A DNA stretch of 64,000 nt from Angiostrongylus vasorum (lineage: Eukaryota; Nematoda; Chromadorea; Rhabditida; Metastrongylidae), in NCBI GenBank assembly GCA_018806985.1, contig JADANN010000302.1, positions 744,001 through 808,000 on the forward strand. The letters are read 5' to 3'. Below, in pieces: positions 11,298 through 20,702 of the stretch (the stretch's first letter is position 1; the number at the start of each line of letters is the position of its first letter). The notes under the pieces are model-generated. The model worked only from the letters and a program-made list of their open reading frames with translations, made no database searches and was not told where the DNA came from. Position numbers and translations under genes: made by a program.

Positions 11298-11530
11298 TGC
11301 TAGTATTTCGAAACAGCGAAGTGACTGAACAAATGACACCTCTTAGAGCAGAACATATTGTTTTTGAATGCTTCACAAAGGCTTCTGCCCGGCCTGCTTA
11401 CATCCAAAACTCTGGAACTTGTAATCAAAGTGCTTTCATAGAAAAGGCCATGCACTGCCAGTGCCATGTGATAAAGTCTCCTTCATCATTCTGTCCTTTC
11501 CTGCTCCAGTTAGATAAGAAATGTCACTAG
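11298..11530 (+). CDS. Terminal exon of an unknown Cys-rich protein
   Basis: A pyrimidine-rich acceptor (TTTTTCTTGTCAG) opens a phase-1 exon of 76 codons to a stop at 11530. The encoded tail is balanced in composition and has eight cysteines (for example HCQCHVIKSPSSFC and LDKKCH at the C-terminus). It lies in the spacer of the inverted duplication on the strand opposite to the next gene. No family is recognised and upstream exons are not located. A weaker minus-strand reading also exists here, which lowers confidence. Confidence 0.35.
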
Positions 11531-11639
11531 ATGTCGAAAAAACAGCACGATATTCGATATAATAAACAGCTGAAGAGAAGGAAACAACTAAACTTCCTGG
11601 TTTCTGTCGTCGCTTTCTCGAAAGCTTAACCTTAGGTCC

Positions 11640-11829
11640 TTATGCGTTGAGTTCTGCAAAGCAGATTCTACGATCCTTCTGTAGTTCTAAAAGTCCATTG
11701 AAAAAGTGGTGGTAAACCGAGTTTGAACTCACCGACAGTTTGTGAGTAAGACCTGGTACTCATTTCCGTGCACATCACTATCGACTTTCCCCGCTTCATC
11801 TTCGTATTTGGATTCACATAGCCGGATAA
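11640..11829 (-). CDS. 3' end of an unknown gene, cut upstream by a SINE
   Basis: Exons about 11829-11733 and 11686-11640 are separated by a typical 46-nt nematode intron (GTGAGT...CTTTTAG). The joined frame reads ...VNPNTKMKRGKSIVMC..., then after the phase-1 junction ELQKDRRICFAELNA and a stop. The 5' side of the first exon is cut at the tail of the SINE-A at 11825-12112. The original exon must continue beyond the SINE or the gene is broken. The basic, Ser/Thr-rich tail could be a cytoplasmic tail, which is only a guess. Confidence 0.45.
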
Positions 11830-12112
11830 AGGATAAAGGATAAAGCTCTCGGCGTTGATCAATCCCTGAGGGACGCGCCGTGCATTCGACTTCATTAAGT
11901 ACCGTTGGAGGTGATCGAATGCATATCAGGCCTTTACAATGACACGCGGTGGTCTACCGGTGTATCGAGCAGGTGCTGCTATCCTCCCAGACAAGTCTGG
12001 TACCAACTTGCCGACCCCGGAGGGATGGAAGGCTTCGAGGGCCATAGGTACGGTGATCGATTTCACTTGTGTGTTGCAAGGCGCCTCCGACCACTGCGCC
12101 ACACGTGCCCTT
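11825..12112 (-). mobile_element. SINE-A copy, full length, triple TTTATCC tail
   Basis: On the minus strand: A box TGGCGCAGTGG, core with ACCAGACTTGTCTGGGAGGA, 3' end CAGGGATTGATCAACGCCGA and three tandem TTTATCC units. It is inserted into or next to a coding exon. Confidence 0.85.
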
Positions 12113-12760
12113 CATAGCGGGAGCAGTGTGCAAGTTTGGGTATAACCTGTTGTATCATTCCCACCAATCGCCACTATCCAGGAAGAATAATGTGCGCAAA
12201 GAAGCAAACATCCAATGCACAAATGCTGGTGGATGTCTGTGACGAAAGACATGGGGTCTCTTAATAAGGATCTTTGAGGATTCCAGGAAAGGTTACTCTT
12301 ATCATACATGCAACATGGCAATAGGATGGACGGCCCTTCAATATGCAGTCGAACCTCTGCGCAGACTTCTGTTACGAATGATATTTGCAGAACAATGAAA
12401 TAAGCGCAGGAAGTGCGTAGACAACATAATACATGCGGACAAATTTCTAAGTATCAAAGCATCTACGTATCTCACAGATCATCCCGTTTGCAGAAAATGT
12501 CCTACTTATGGAAGTATTCGAAGGCATCATGATTCACCGTCCCATAGTGGAGAAGAGCTGACAAAGTGTGTGACGTCCTGCTTATAATTGCTTCTGTTGA
12601 CACTTCACATAGTTTCCTTCCGTATAAAAAAAAATGAAAAATCGACTCTGTAATTTGTCGTGAATCACCTCCAAAGTCTGATTTTCTTTAAGCCTTAGCA
12701 TAAACAATCGATATATATATATATATATGCATATATTCTTACGAACTACTCCTGTTAAGC
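12113..12760. other. Spacer with an open minus-strand stretch but no confirmed exon
   Basis: Between 12290 and 12150 the minus strand has an open, protein-like reading (segments KILIKRPHVFRHRHPPAF and MFASLRTLFFL) ending in a stop. No clear acceptor was found. It might belong to the truncated gene on the other side of the SINE. A plus-strand TTTGCAG near 12493 precedes a 21-codon open stretch of doubtful value. Confidence 0.25.
12711..12734. repeat. (AT)n microsatellite
   Basis: Run of AT dinucleotides followed by GCATATAT. Confidence 0.9.
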
Positions 12761-12769
12761 TGAAGCAAG

Positions 12770-12855
12770 GCTGCTTTCACCTGTTCTTGTTGTTGCTGTA
12801 GTTCGATGGCCGACGTTTCGACAACTTCGCCTTCTTCAGAGCCTGGAAGTATTTT
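12770..12855 (+). mobile_element. D-family foldback terminal fragment
   Basis: Contains CCGACGTTTCGACAACTTCG and CTTCTTCAGAGCC, the terminal motif of family D. Confidence 0.6.
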
Positions 12856-12953
12856 ATTTCAGATATCCATATAATTCGGTGAAATATCTATAGTACTAAT
12901 GAATTTCTTACACGCAAATGAAAGTCACTTTCTTTAAAAGATAAACTACTCAC

Positions 12954-13151
12954 CGTTCTGTTGCGTATGAGACCGTCCATTTGTTGTTCACGTGGATGAC
13001 TAGTGGGATCCACAAAGGTCAGAAAATCGATTTGAGAAAAGGTTGTCAGCTCACCAATAATAGTGAGGCGTTCGACGTTCCGGTTCATCGTTGGATCTTT
13101 GAAATTCATCCAAAACACTTCGAGAGTCTTGCCCGTTGATGTTCTTGATAC
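12954..13151 (-). CDS. Putative internal exon, unknown protein (also partly repeated at 34150-34262)
   Basis: The minus-strand frame is open for 66 codons and ends at a perfect donor (AACG then GTGAGTAG). The encoded peptide includes TLEVFWMNFKDPTMNR, ERLTIIGELTTFSQIDFL and HPREQQMDGLIRNRT. A diverged copy of the first ~40 codons lies at 34262-34150 in the same reading frame (EFWINSMNPKLNHKGE, LTVSQIDILT), so the segment belongs to a small gene family or an undescribed element. A second frame is also open over the first half and meets a GTGAGC donor, so the frame is not certain. Confidence 0.3.
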
Positions 13152-13324
13152 CTACCCTAAGATCTTAATAGTCACATTAAAATCATCACTATTGTTGTTT
13201 GCTGCCCTACGTGTACCTAAAGAAGTACTTTGTCGAGCATTACGTTTCCCTATCTAGATGTTCTTTTATGCGTACGCAAAGTAGTCTATTCTTCTCCTCA
13301 ACGTATTCTTCTCATCCCTTACAG

Positions 13325-13423
13325 AGATCAAGTATATTGCACCTGAACTCATGGAATTACCGTCTCTCCCTTTAAGGCAGATTGCTGAACAAGAAAACGA
13401 CGCATTCATGTTCCAATGCCGAG
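13325..13423 (+). CDS. Putative internal exon, unknown protein
   Basis: Acceptor CATCCCTTACAG opens a phase-1 exon of 32 codons ending GA G then GTTAAC (phase 1). The peptide IKYIAPELMELPSLPLRQ then IAEQENDAFMFQCR is fully open and balanced. The YIAPEL start recalls the APE motif of protein kinases, but nothing after it fits a kinase, so I assign no function. Neighbouring exons were not located. Confidence 0.3.
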
Positions 13424-13429
13424 GTTAAC

Positions 13430-14009
13430 AGAAAGTCGATCCTGGGAGCAGATCACACAGTTTTTTGGGTTTCACAAGCATGGATCATAGAGGGATTACG
13501 GACTAATTGACAACACAGGGTATTAAGTGGAACGTCAATAACTGCCACAGAATTTTCAAGATCACTTCTTCATAGGCACCTCGTAACAGCGTAACTTATT
13601 TCGTTTGATATAAAGAGTATTTTGAAAGGTATATTGTTGAAGTCTTTCTTCTTCAATCACACATGACCTGGCGCGTTTTCGGGGGTTGATTTTTTGATCT
13701 GGGGCACTTCCACTTGTCACCTCTCGTCAACAACATACAGGTGGTTTCCACAGCTAGCAGAACGGTGGGTGGTTTTTAAACACAGTTGCTTTCATCAAGG
13801 AGAGAATATATGCTGATTGGTAGTACCGAGGTTAAAGGCGTGTCGGTTTTGAAATATTGTTACTGTTCTCTGCTAGCTGATAATGATACCGACTTCTGCA
13901 GGACTGATTATCCGGGAAAAAACAAGTTACTACCACCGGACAATCACAGATACCAACCATCGGCATCCTGCATAAAAGCGCATCACCGAGTGAATACGCC
14001 TCGTTCGAG
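13430..14009. other. Spacer of inverted duplication, right part
   Basis: A plus-strand open stretch (about 13786-14102) runs into the right arm and ends at a GTAAGA donor, but its upstream half has no acceptor. No repeat is recognised. Confidence 0.3.
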
Positions 14010-14293
14010 ATCAATGCTATCAGCAGCTCCTTATGAGGAATTCTGCGATAAAGTTATTTTGAGCACCTATGTGGCTTTTAAAAAAAGAACGAATACGACG
14101 TGGTAAGAGTTATCAAACGCACTACTGATATCGTCAACCTAGGACTACAACTCATACTCAGACAAATGAGAGTAGGAACCTAATGTTCTCACCCTCATGT
14201 CCGCGGTGTAAGTACGAAAATGCTGTCGTATAAGCTGTCAAAGATGTTGAAAACCATGCATCTTAACGATTGCTTATGGAATCGAGTTACTAG

Positions 14294-14813
14294 CGAACGG
14301 ATCTCACTGAGTGTCAACCACGCAGCAAGAAGACGGCTGACTTCATGTTCAAGCTTCTTCACAGAGATATTGAAAGGAAAATGTGATGCTCATCGATTCC
14401 CATGTGGGCAAGTGCCTCCGACGAACGGGGAAACTGTTGGCTCCTGCTTGAATCACTATACGATCACTAGTGGAATAGGTGGTTCATAGCGAAGATCACT
14501 ATGCCATAAACATCTCTATTGTCATTTCATTGTGCACTTTAATTCTCCACTGAGTATTTACATTTTCCCCTAATTTTCTTAACCGGTCACCAATAGGACA
14601 CGTTTCAGGAAATTTTCTCCAGTGAATTTTTTCCATTTGTTTTTTATGTGGAATCGTAACCGGCCGATCGATAATTCAACGAAAGCTGTAAGACGCACTA
14701 TGAGATTTAATTCCCCGACGTGATGTTAGTTTTCTCATTGTGTCATCAATCGATGCTTGATTCAGAATTTCGCTGCCCCGTTTTTTACGAAAGCTGTGCG
14801 ACCGCTCTCTTAG
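14294..14813 (+). CDS. Right-arm three-exon gene tail, unknown function
   Basis: Exons 14294-14382, 14609-14687 and 14766-14813. Junctions are in phase (2, then 0) and the donors are GTGATG and GTAAGA. Acceptors are TTACTAG (weak), ACGTTTCAG and TTGATTCAG. The product reads RTDLTECQPRSKKTADF..., a hydrophobic/aromatic stretch NFFHLFFMW, NRNRPIDNSTKA and NFAAPFFTKAVRPLS before a TAG. The same exons with identical lengths exist in the left arm. An exon-like open stretch ending at 14102 with a GTAAGA donor precedes it, but its phase (2) does not fit the first exon, so an intermediate exon is missing or the model is wrong there. Confidence 0.45.
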
Positions 14814-14879
14814 TGATTTGCCAGTCGGGACATCTTGGTATCAAAAATCCTTAGAGGAGACATTTGTATATTGGCCAAT

Positions 14880-15005
14880 ATATATATTTTTTCCTGCTCT
14901 TTTTTCATGGCAAGGTACAGTGTGAAATACAACCACAAGGATGTCGAGATCAGCCCAGCTGGGCTTCCGGGTTTGCTGTGTCTCAGCATCCCTCTGGTTA
15001 TATGC
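14880..15005. mobile_element. C-family foldback fragment (right arm)
   Basis: Same short foldback as at 9740-9845: GTGAAATACAACCACAAGG and AGCATCCCTCTGGTTAT around CCCAGCTGGGC. Confidence 0.55.
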
Positions 15006-15305
15006 ATGTACAACATGTATAAATATATACATCATGACTATATCATGACACATATACGTCCGTGTTTTTATTCACCGATCAACAGCTTTTACTTTATAGC
15101 CTTAAATTCCTTCTCCGTTACAAATGAATTCATCCAAACTTCCCTTTCAATTGGTCGTCCGACATCATCAAATGGATGAGAAGTAAATAAATGACTAAAC
15201 AAATACGCAAATAGGAATCATTGACCTCCCATACGCGTTCCATGGGATATCAGTCTTCCCGCAGATCGATAGCATTTCAAAAATTTCTACTTTTTTCGCT
15301 TTCAG

Positions 15306-15522
15306 TATCCGATTTCGCTGCTGCTCTTCTAACTGGAAGTCGCAGCACATTTAAATCGTTAGAACAGATGTGTAGACAAAAAATGCTGGTAAGAAAATGT
15401 CTAGAAGAGGTCTCTATAAAGTTCCCTTTCTTGTTGTCGACATTTAGCGTAAGACGCCCAGATTCGTGTATCTACGAAATCTATCTGACCTCTACTCTTA
15501 CTCCTTTTCGAACTCATTATGA
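15306..15522 (+). CDS. Right-arm two-exon gene tail, unknown function
   Basis: Exon 15306-15388 follows TTTTTTCGCTTTCAG and ends at ATGCTG then GTAAGA. Exon 15448-15522 follows GACATTTAG. The intron is 59 nt and the junction phase 0. The joined reading is SDFAAALLTGSRSTFKSLEQ..., CRQKML, then RKTPRFVYLRNLSDLYSYSF...SL and a stop. The left-arm duplicate has three single-base deletions in the first exon. Upstream exons would need phase 1 and were not found. It could be a separate gene from the exons at 14294-14813 or an alternative end of the same one. Confidence 0.45.
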
Positions 15523-15704
15523 ATTAATACCAAACTCCAACTGTCTCAACTGCTCATGACTGCATGGGTGGAAATCCACCAACATCGGATTCCAGGCGTT
15601 AATCAGGAAATGAAAGATAAAACTGCCTTTCTTATGTTCTTAACCGATATTATATAATAGTTCTAAATAATTCCTCTCTTCCAACACTTGTGTTTCGGGT
15701 AAAA

Positions 15705-15948
15705 TAAGAAGGGTGAAGCTCTCGGCGTTGATCAATTCCTAAGGGATGCGCCATGCGCTCGACTTCATTAAGCATCATTTGAAGGTGAATGAATGCATTC
15801 TAGCCTTCACAATGACTTGTGGTGGCCCATCGATGTATCGAGCCAGTGATGCAATCCTCCCCATACAAGTCTGGTACCAACTTGCCGATGGCGGAGGGGT
15901 GGAAGGCTTGGTGGGCCATGGGCGATCGATTCCACGTGTGTTGTTGTA
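15705..15948 (-). mobile_element. SINE-A copy at outer edge of inverted duplication
   Basis: Minus-strand copy with tail, core and a short B-box region (GGAATCGATCG). The A box is missing. It faces the SINE-A at 8812-9030 across the duplication, but the two SINEs are clearly more different from each other than the arms are. Confidence 0.8.
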
Positions 15949-16054
15949 TGCGAGACGAGACAACGTCGTGTATTATAATCGTTGGGAAACAGTAAATTAT
16001 TGTCTGCATTGTTTCATCATTCGAAAGTGCTAATTACTTTGTTTTGTGTTCATA

Positions 16055-16205
16055 ATGTCGACCTTACACGAGGTTGACAGAGGTGTTTATTCGGCTAACG
16101 TTTCAACGTCTTCGTCTTCATGAGATCTGGTGATCCTTGCTGATGGTCCACAGTAGTTCCTCTTCTCGATGTGGCGTCTTCGTCTCGCATCGAGCTGTGT
16201 CTTCA
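16055..16205 (+). mobile_element. D-family foldback fragment
   Basis: ACACGAGGTTGACAG, then GGCTAACGTTTCAACGTCTT and CGTCTTCATGAG, the family D left terminus, followed by internal sequence. It directly precedes the mariner remnant. Confidence 0.65.
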
Positions 16206-16224
16206 TCAGTCGAACACCTCGAAT

Positions 16225-16903
16225 GAGCCATACTCACTCGGCGACACCTTCAAAATTAGTGCGAACATGGTTCTGGAAATTCCGATCTGGTGATTTCGAC
16301 CACGAGGATAAAGAAGGCCGCGGACATCCCAGTGAACTTGACGACGACAAATTGAAGGCACTAGTGAAAGCAAACACGCGAATCGAGAGCTTGCAGAACA
16401 GCTTGGATAAGCACAGGAACAATTTCCACTCACTTGAATCGCACAGGAAAGACAAAGAAAACTGGACAAGTGGGTGCCGCACGAATTAAACGATAATCTA
16501 AAAAAAATCGCCGTTTTGAAATGTTGCAGGGTTCTTATTATGCACAACAGAAACGACCCTTTTCTTGATCAAAAGCGACGAGAAGTGGATTCTGTAAGAG
16601 AACCGGCGACGTTCAACTCACTGGTTGGATTGCATCAAAAACGCCACGCCTCATATTGCGGAACGTTCGCTGCAGGAGTTGAACGAATTGGGCTACGAAA
16701 CTTTTGCTTCATTCGCGATATTCGCAGACCTCTCGCCTACCCACTATCGCTCGTTCAAGCACCTTGACAATTTCCTGCTCGAGAAACGCTTCACCAGCCA
16801 CGATGACGCAAAAAATCGCTTCAACAAATTCATCGCTTCCAGAACTCCACAATTTTATGCAACTAGAACACATGGTCTTAGTTCTCGTTGGCAAAATGTG
16901 TAG
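16225..16903 (+). pseudogene. Mariner-family transposase, dead, three frames
   Basis: The conserved mariner order is visible across three frames: WFWKFRSGDFDHEDKEGRG (helix-turn-helix region), ELDDDKLKALVKANTRIESL, VPHEL-like text, CCRVLIMHNRNDPFL, then NATPHIAERSLQELNELGYE, ADLSPTHYRSFKHLDNFL and IASRTPQFYAT. The segment that should hold the first catalytic Asp (after NDPFLD) is deleted. The second catalytic Asp is not in its usual DNA-R-PH context, and the third (ADLSP) remains. At least two frameshifts. It cannot encode an active enzyme. No terminal repeats were identified. Confidence 0.85.
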
Positions 16904-16984
16904 ATTCAAATGTTTTTAGTGATTGTGCTGACACCATCTTATTATTTCACTTGGTCTCGGCAATGTTCCTGTACTGCAGCGGTG

Positions 16985-17181
16985 CTATGGGGTTAGTTGG
17001 TGCATCGCGTCATTGCAGCCTTGTGCAATAAAGATGCTGTTGTAGTGATCAAGAGAAGTGCCGCGCCGTATTTCAAGCGGTTCTAAGTCGTGATCTCTTC
17101 CATTAGAGAACTGCAGAGAAAACAGTGTTCCAGCTAATTTTGGAATCAAATGTGTTAACCAACACATTCGAAAGTAAGACA
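16985..17181 (-). CDS. Terminal exon of an unknown protein
   Basis: Minus strand: acceptor GCTCTTCACAG at 17182 opens a phase-1 exon of 64 codons to TAG at 16985. A second usable acceptor (TTTTCTCTGCAG) lies inside the same open frame at 17111. The peptide includes MCWLTHLIPKLAGTLFSLQ, DHDLEPLEIRRGTSLDHY and FIAQGCNDAMHQLTP. Not recognised. Upstream exons would lie beyond the SINE-B at 17490-17765. Confidence 0.4.
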
Positions 17182-17489
17182 CTGTGAAGAGCTAAGCGAG
17201 TTGTTAGTTTCCATGATACTGGGCAGAAAATGATTCTCACATGAATAAAGCACGAAGCATTTTCATGTCAGGGAAGAAGGATTTCGCTTCGTGTATACCC
17301 TTTGGTGCTAATTCCTTTTCATTAGACATCTTATGGACGGATTTCTGAGCGAAACCATTTGAGGCACAGCAACAACAACAATAAACAGACGAACAGCAAT
17401 ATGTTTTCAAAGTAGGTAGAAGGTCAATATGGTTTTTTTTCTTTGAATTGAAGGTGATAGATTGACCAAAGCGGTGAAATTTTTCACGA

Positions 17490-17765
17490 TCTTTTTTAAG
17501 ACTTTTAAGCCTCACACGACATCCCTTTTCTGCGACCCTTCTCTTATTCGATCTATAACTTTGCATTCCTCATTGCTGAATGTTTTCGAAATTGCGCGTA
17601 AGTTCGTCCACCAGTTGAGAGTTTGGTGGTCTTCATTAATGCCGTTGAATTCTGGTCTAGTGGATTCTTCCTGAAATCCGGCGATAGTCGCGCTAAGGCG
17701 TTTCGAAGTTATCACTACAGCGACCCGTCAGGCTTTGTGGGTCGCAGGGTTTGACAGGTCAATGC
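17490..17765 (-). mobile_element. SINE-B copy, diverged
   Basis: Minus strand carries a degraded core followed by the B tail (CAGGAAGAATCCACTAGACC, matching CAGGGAAAAATGGACCCGACC elsewhere). Confidence 0.5.
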
Positions 17766-17979
17766 AATTAGACTTTTGTTGATTTTAAATAGTTTTTAAA
17801 GAAACTTCCTAATACTCTAAGCGCCTTAGGCATTTCCACTTTTTTGTCGATGCATTTATGAACCAAAATGGTGCATTTTTCAGTGTAATGAAGCATATGC
17901 GACCATTAGACAAGTGGAAGAATTCGGCTAAATATATGTTTGCTGTCTTCTGATTGGGCTAGGTTACTCATTGACAAAA

Positions 17980-18252
17980 AAAAGCTAAGGCTCTCAGCAT
18001 TAATCAACCCTGAGGGATGCGCACATGCATTGGACTTCATTATGCATCGCTGCAGGTGATTTATGGCATATCTGGCCTTCACAATAACCCGCGGTGGCCT
18101 ACCGATATATCGATCCAGTGCTGCTATCCTCCTAGACAAGTCTGGTACCAATTTGCCGATACCGGAGGGATGGAAGGCTTGGTGAGCCTGTGGCGCCGAG
18201 ATCGATCTCATATATATTGCAGGGCGCCTCTGACCACTGCTTTACACGCGCC
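17980..18252 (-). mobile_element. SINE-A copy
   Basis: Minus strand with head remnant (GGGCGCGTGTAAAGCAGTGG), core ACCAGACTTGTCTAGGAGGA and tail to CAGGGTTGATTAATGC. Confidence 0.8.
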
Positions 18253-18589
18253 CTTTTTGTGTTGAATTTGTAATTTAAAGATTAAGCCAGGGATAGACAC
18301 TACTTTATTGCTGTTTATTTCTGTGATAAGTTTCTGTGGGTTTGAAAGCTTGACATATCACTTGGACGAGAAACCTCAGTGCTGAGATTGGTTGTTCATC
18401 TTCATAAATAGGCTGAACACAAATCGGCTGGAGCCTTCGTGGTAGTCGTGATATATGTTTCGCTGTCACTCACAAAAAAATTTTACGGCAGTGATAAACA
18501 ATACTCCAATGCGAACGGTGAAAAGATTCGGCTGCAGAGGGCTATTAACCATTGTATTACAGCGAAAGTTACCAAAAGTACTTTTTCAT

Positions 18590-18720
18590 TGATAAGCTTA
18601 CACGAGGGTGACAAACAACTTTATTCAGCTAACGTTTCGTCGTGTTCGTCTTCAACAGAGCCGATTATCCGAGTCGGTACCAAGAGTGTTTCTGGCACAA
18701 GGGTTAAAGCTTCGACGTCG
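18590..18720 (+). mobile_element. D-family foldback fragment
   Basis: TTACACGAGGGTGACA, then CAGCTAACGTTTCGTCG and CAACAGAGCCG, the D left terminus. Confidence 0.65.
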
Positions 18721-18751
18721 ACGTGGACGTCGCGCCTAACGTACGCTCCAA

Positions 18752-18985
18752 TACTTCGACTTCACTAAGGCATCGTAAGAGGTGATTAGATGCATATATG
18801 ACCTATACAATGTCTTGCGGTTACCTACAGATGTAAGAAGTCAGTGCTGCTATCCTCCCAGACAAGTCTGTTACCAGTTTGCCCATACTGGAAGAATGAA
18901 AGGCTTGGTGGGCAGGATGGAACCAAGGAATTTAGTGACCACTGCAGCGCCCTCCCAACACTGCACTGCATGAGCCCCCAAGGAC
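18752..18985 (-). mobile_element. SINE-A copy, diverged
   Basis: Core AACAGACTTGTCTGGGAGGA and tail CCTCTTACGATGCC on the minus strand. The head is decayed. Confidence 0.65.
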
Positions 18986-18989
18986 GCTT

Positions 18990-20115
18990 TGTGTTAGAAA
19001 AAAAGTCATTATTATATTCAAATATTTATGATAGCCAAAACTTATGGACTTTAGTTTATGCAACAATATCAATCCATCTTTTGAAGAGATTTCACTTCGT
19101 TTTGCGCTCGTTCCGCACCATTAGCGATGCTTTGCAGTACAGACACGATCGTTTTTTCGATTCTCTCCCCAGGATAACCAGATAAGTCTTCCTTCTATTC
19201 GGAGCAGGCAAATTGATTTTATTATTGTCTGAAGAGATAAAAACACTGACTTAATACGTTAGTAAGACATGGCAAGTCATTATATAGGCCAGCTATCTAT
19301 TTATCCATTCCTGCTATGGTTGATAAAGTCGAATGCGTGGGGTATCTCCAAGTGAAGTGGTCAACACCGAACGCTTTGTGTTTTACCACTGCATGAATTC
19401 TGGTTGATGGATTAGTTTAAGTTTGTTCCTCGGAGCAAAGAAAACTTTGATTTAAGTTAAGTTTCAGTACAAATTATAGACGCTTAGAAACTGGTTTAAA
19501 TCTTCGAACTTTTTTATCAATGAAATTTTACTGTCTTCTAATTATATCGAGATGACGTTAATTGGTATCGTGCTGTGCTTGCAGGCACATCAATGGTGGA
19601 GCTGACTACCAGAATAAGAAATCCTTCCACTTATGCTTTATTTCATAATTGACAGCACTACAGCATTAGAGTAGTAAGTTTTATTACGGTAACAAGAAGA
19701 AACGGTTCACTGCACACGAAGTACGAGAGATGATAGGTTTACAGATCAAACAAAGCATGATCACTGAGATTCCTTTCCATTCCATTTTTTCAGCTCCGCA
19801 AGAGTTCGATAAGGAATGAAGAATTGCTGAAATAAGAAGCATGATCAAAACGGGTTTGACTCTAAGTTTTCAAAAAATATGCCGTGATTATTATATTCTG
19901 TCCTTATATCCTTTTTTATATTCTTCTTATCCCCTTTTCATGCCAGAGTACGATGTGAAATACATAATGCTGAAATGTGAGCAAGTCCCAGATTTCTTAA
20001 ACCGGAAAGCCTCATATCTGAGTATCCTTGTGGTTGTGCATCAGTAATATATTTTACTCTTAGTTAGGATGATTGAATTGCTAATTCGCCTTTTTGTACA
20101 TTCTTTTCGCTCCAT
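18990..20115. other. Mostly unassigned sequence with repeat scraps
   Basis: Holds a SINE-A tail scrap at 19318-19384 (AAGTCGAATGCGTGGGG... CACCGAACG) and a C-family piece at 19895-20050. A plus-strand open stretch around 19020-19185 has no splice support. Confidence 0.4.
19895..20050 (+). mobile_element. C-family fragment
   Basis: CATGCCAGAGTACGATGTGA, then AATACATAATGCTGA and, further on, GTATCCTTGTGGTTGTGCAT, the two C termini. Confidence 0.45.
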
Positions 20116-20117
20116 TA

Positions 20118-20410
20118 CTACACAATGGTGGACGAGTGTAGCGTAATAGTTGGAGTTGCTTCGCAATACATACACGGTTTTTGGCTCGATAGCGAACCTA
20201 CAGCAAATTAAGTCCTCCAGCCTCTAAAGTCAAGGATTCAAAATCAGCTTCTTCTGTTAGAATGAAATCACTGCCTTGATAGACCGATGAAAAGTCCTTG
20301 CAACTTTATAGGCTAGATATGCCATCAACCAATGCTACGATGCTACGAATGGAATTGAAGGCACAGCGCACCCATCAAGGAATGAAGAACACCGAACAGT
20401 GTATCCATTA
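20118..20410 (+). mobile_element. SINE-A copy, strongly degraded
   Basis: GAGTGTAGCGTAATAGTTGG (head), then GGCTAGATATGCCATCAACC and AATGGAATTGAAGGCACAGC, aligned with the tail of the family. Confidence 0.5.
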
Positions 20411-20702
20411 CGATCTATTTAATAATACTACTCTTATAACATGCCGTTGTTCTCAAAATATTCAACTAGTTACTTCCAATCGATGCGCCTCTCGTTTGTT
20501 ATAGTCAGTGTGTGAACGTAGCTGCCTTAAGAACGTAAGGACTTTATAATCGAGAGAACACGGGGATCAGGACACATGCGAAACTGTTAGCTGTGTCGTA
20601 TTCCTAATGAGAAACCCCCCAAGTATGACTTGAAACTTTCCATCAGATAAACTAATCCCTTAGTTTAAAATTCTTGAAACTATAACAGATACGGTATTTT
20701 TA

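Larger units (their letters stand above)
14010..15700. repeat. Right arm of the inverted duplication
   Basis: Reverse complement of 9031-10709. With the left arm it encloses a 3.3-kb spacer (10710-14009). Outer identity stops at TGTTTCGGG, immediately before the inverted SINE-A at 15705. The inner edge is ATCAATGC at 14010. Confidence 0.9.

Noticed and set aside
9031..15700. Inverted duplication as a DNA transposon with long terminal repeats
   Set aside because: The arms carry splice-defined exons and an older C fragment, the spacer has no transposase, and the ends abut SINEs rather than target-site duplications that I could identify.
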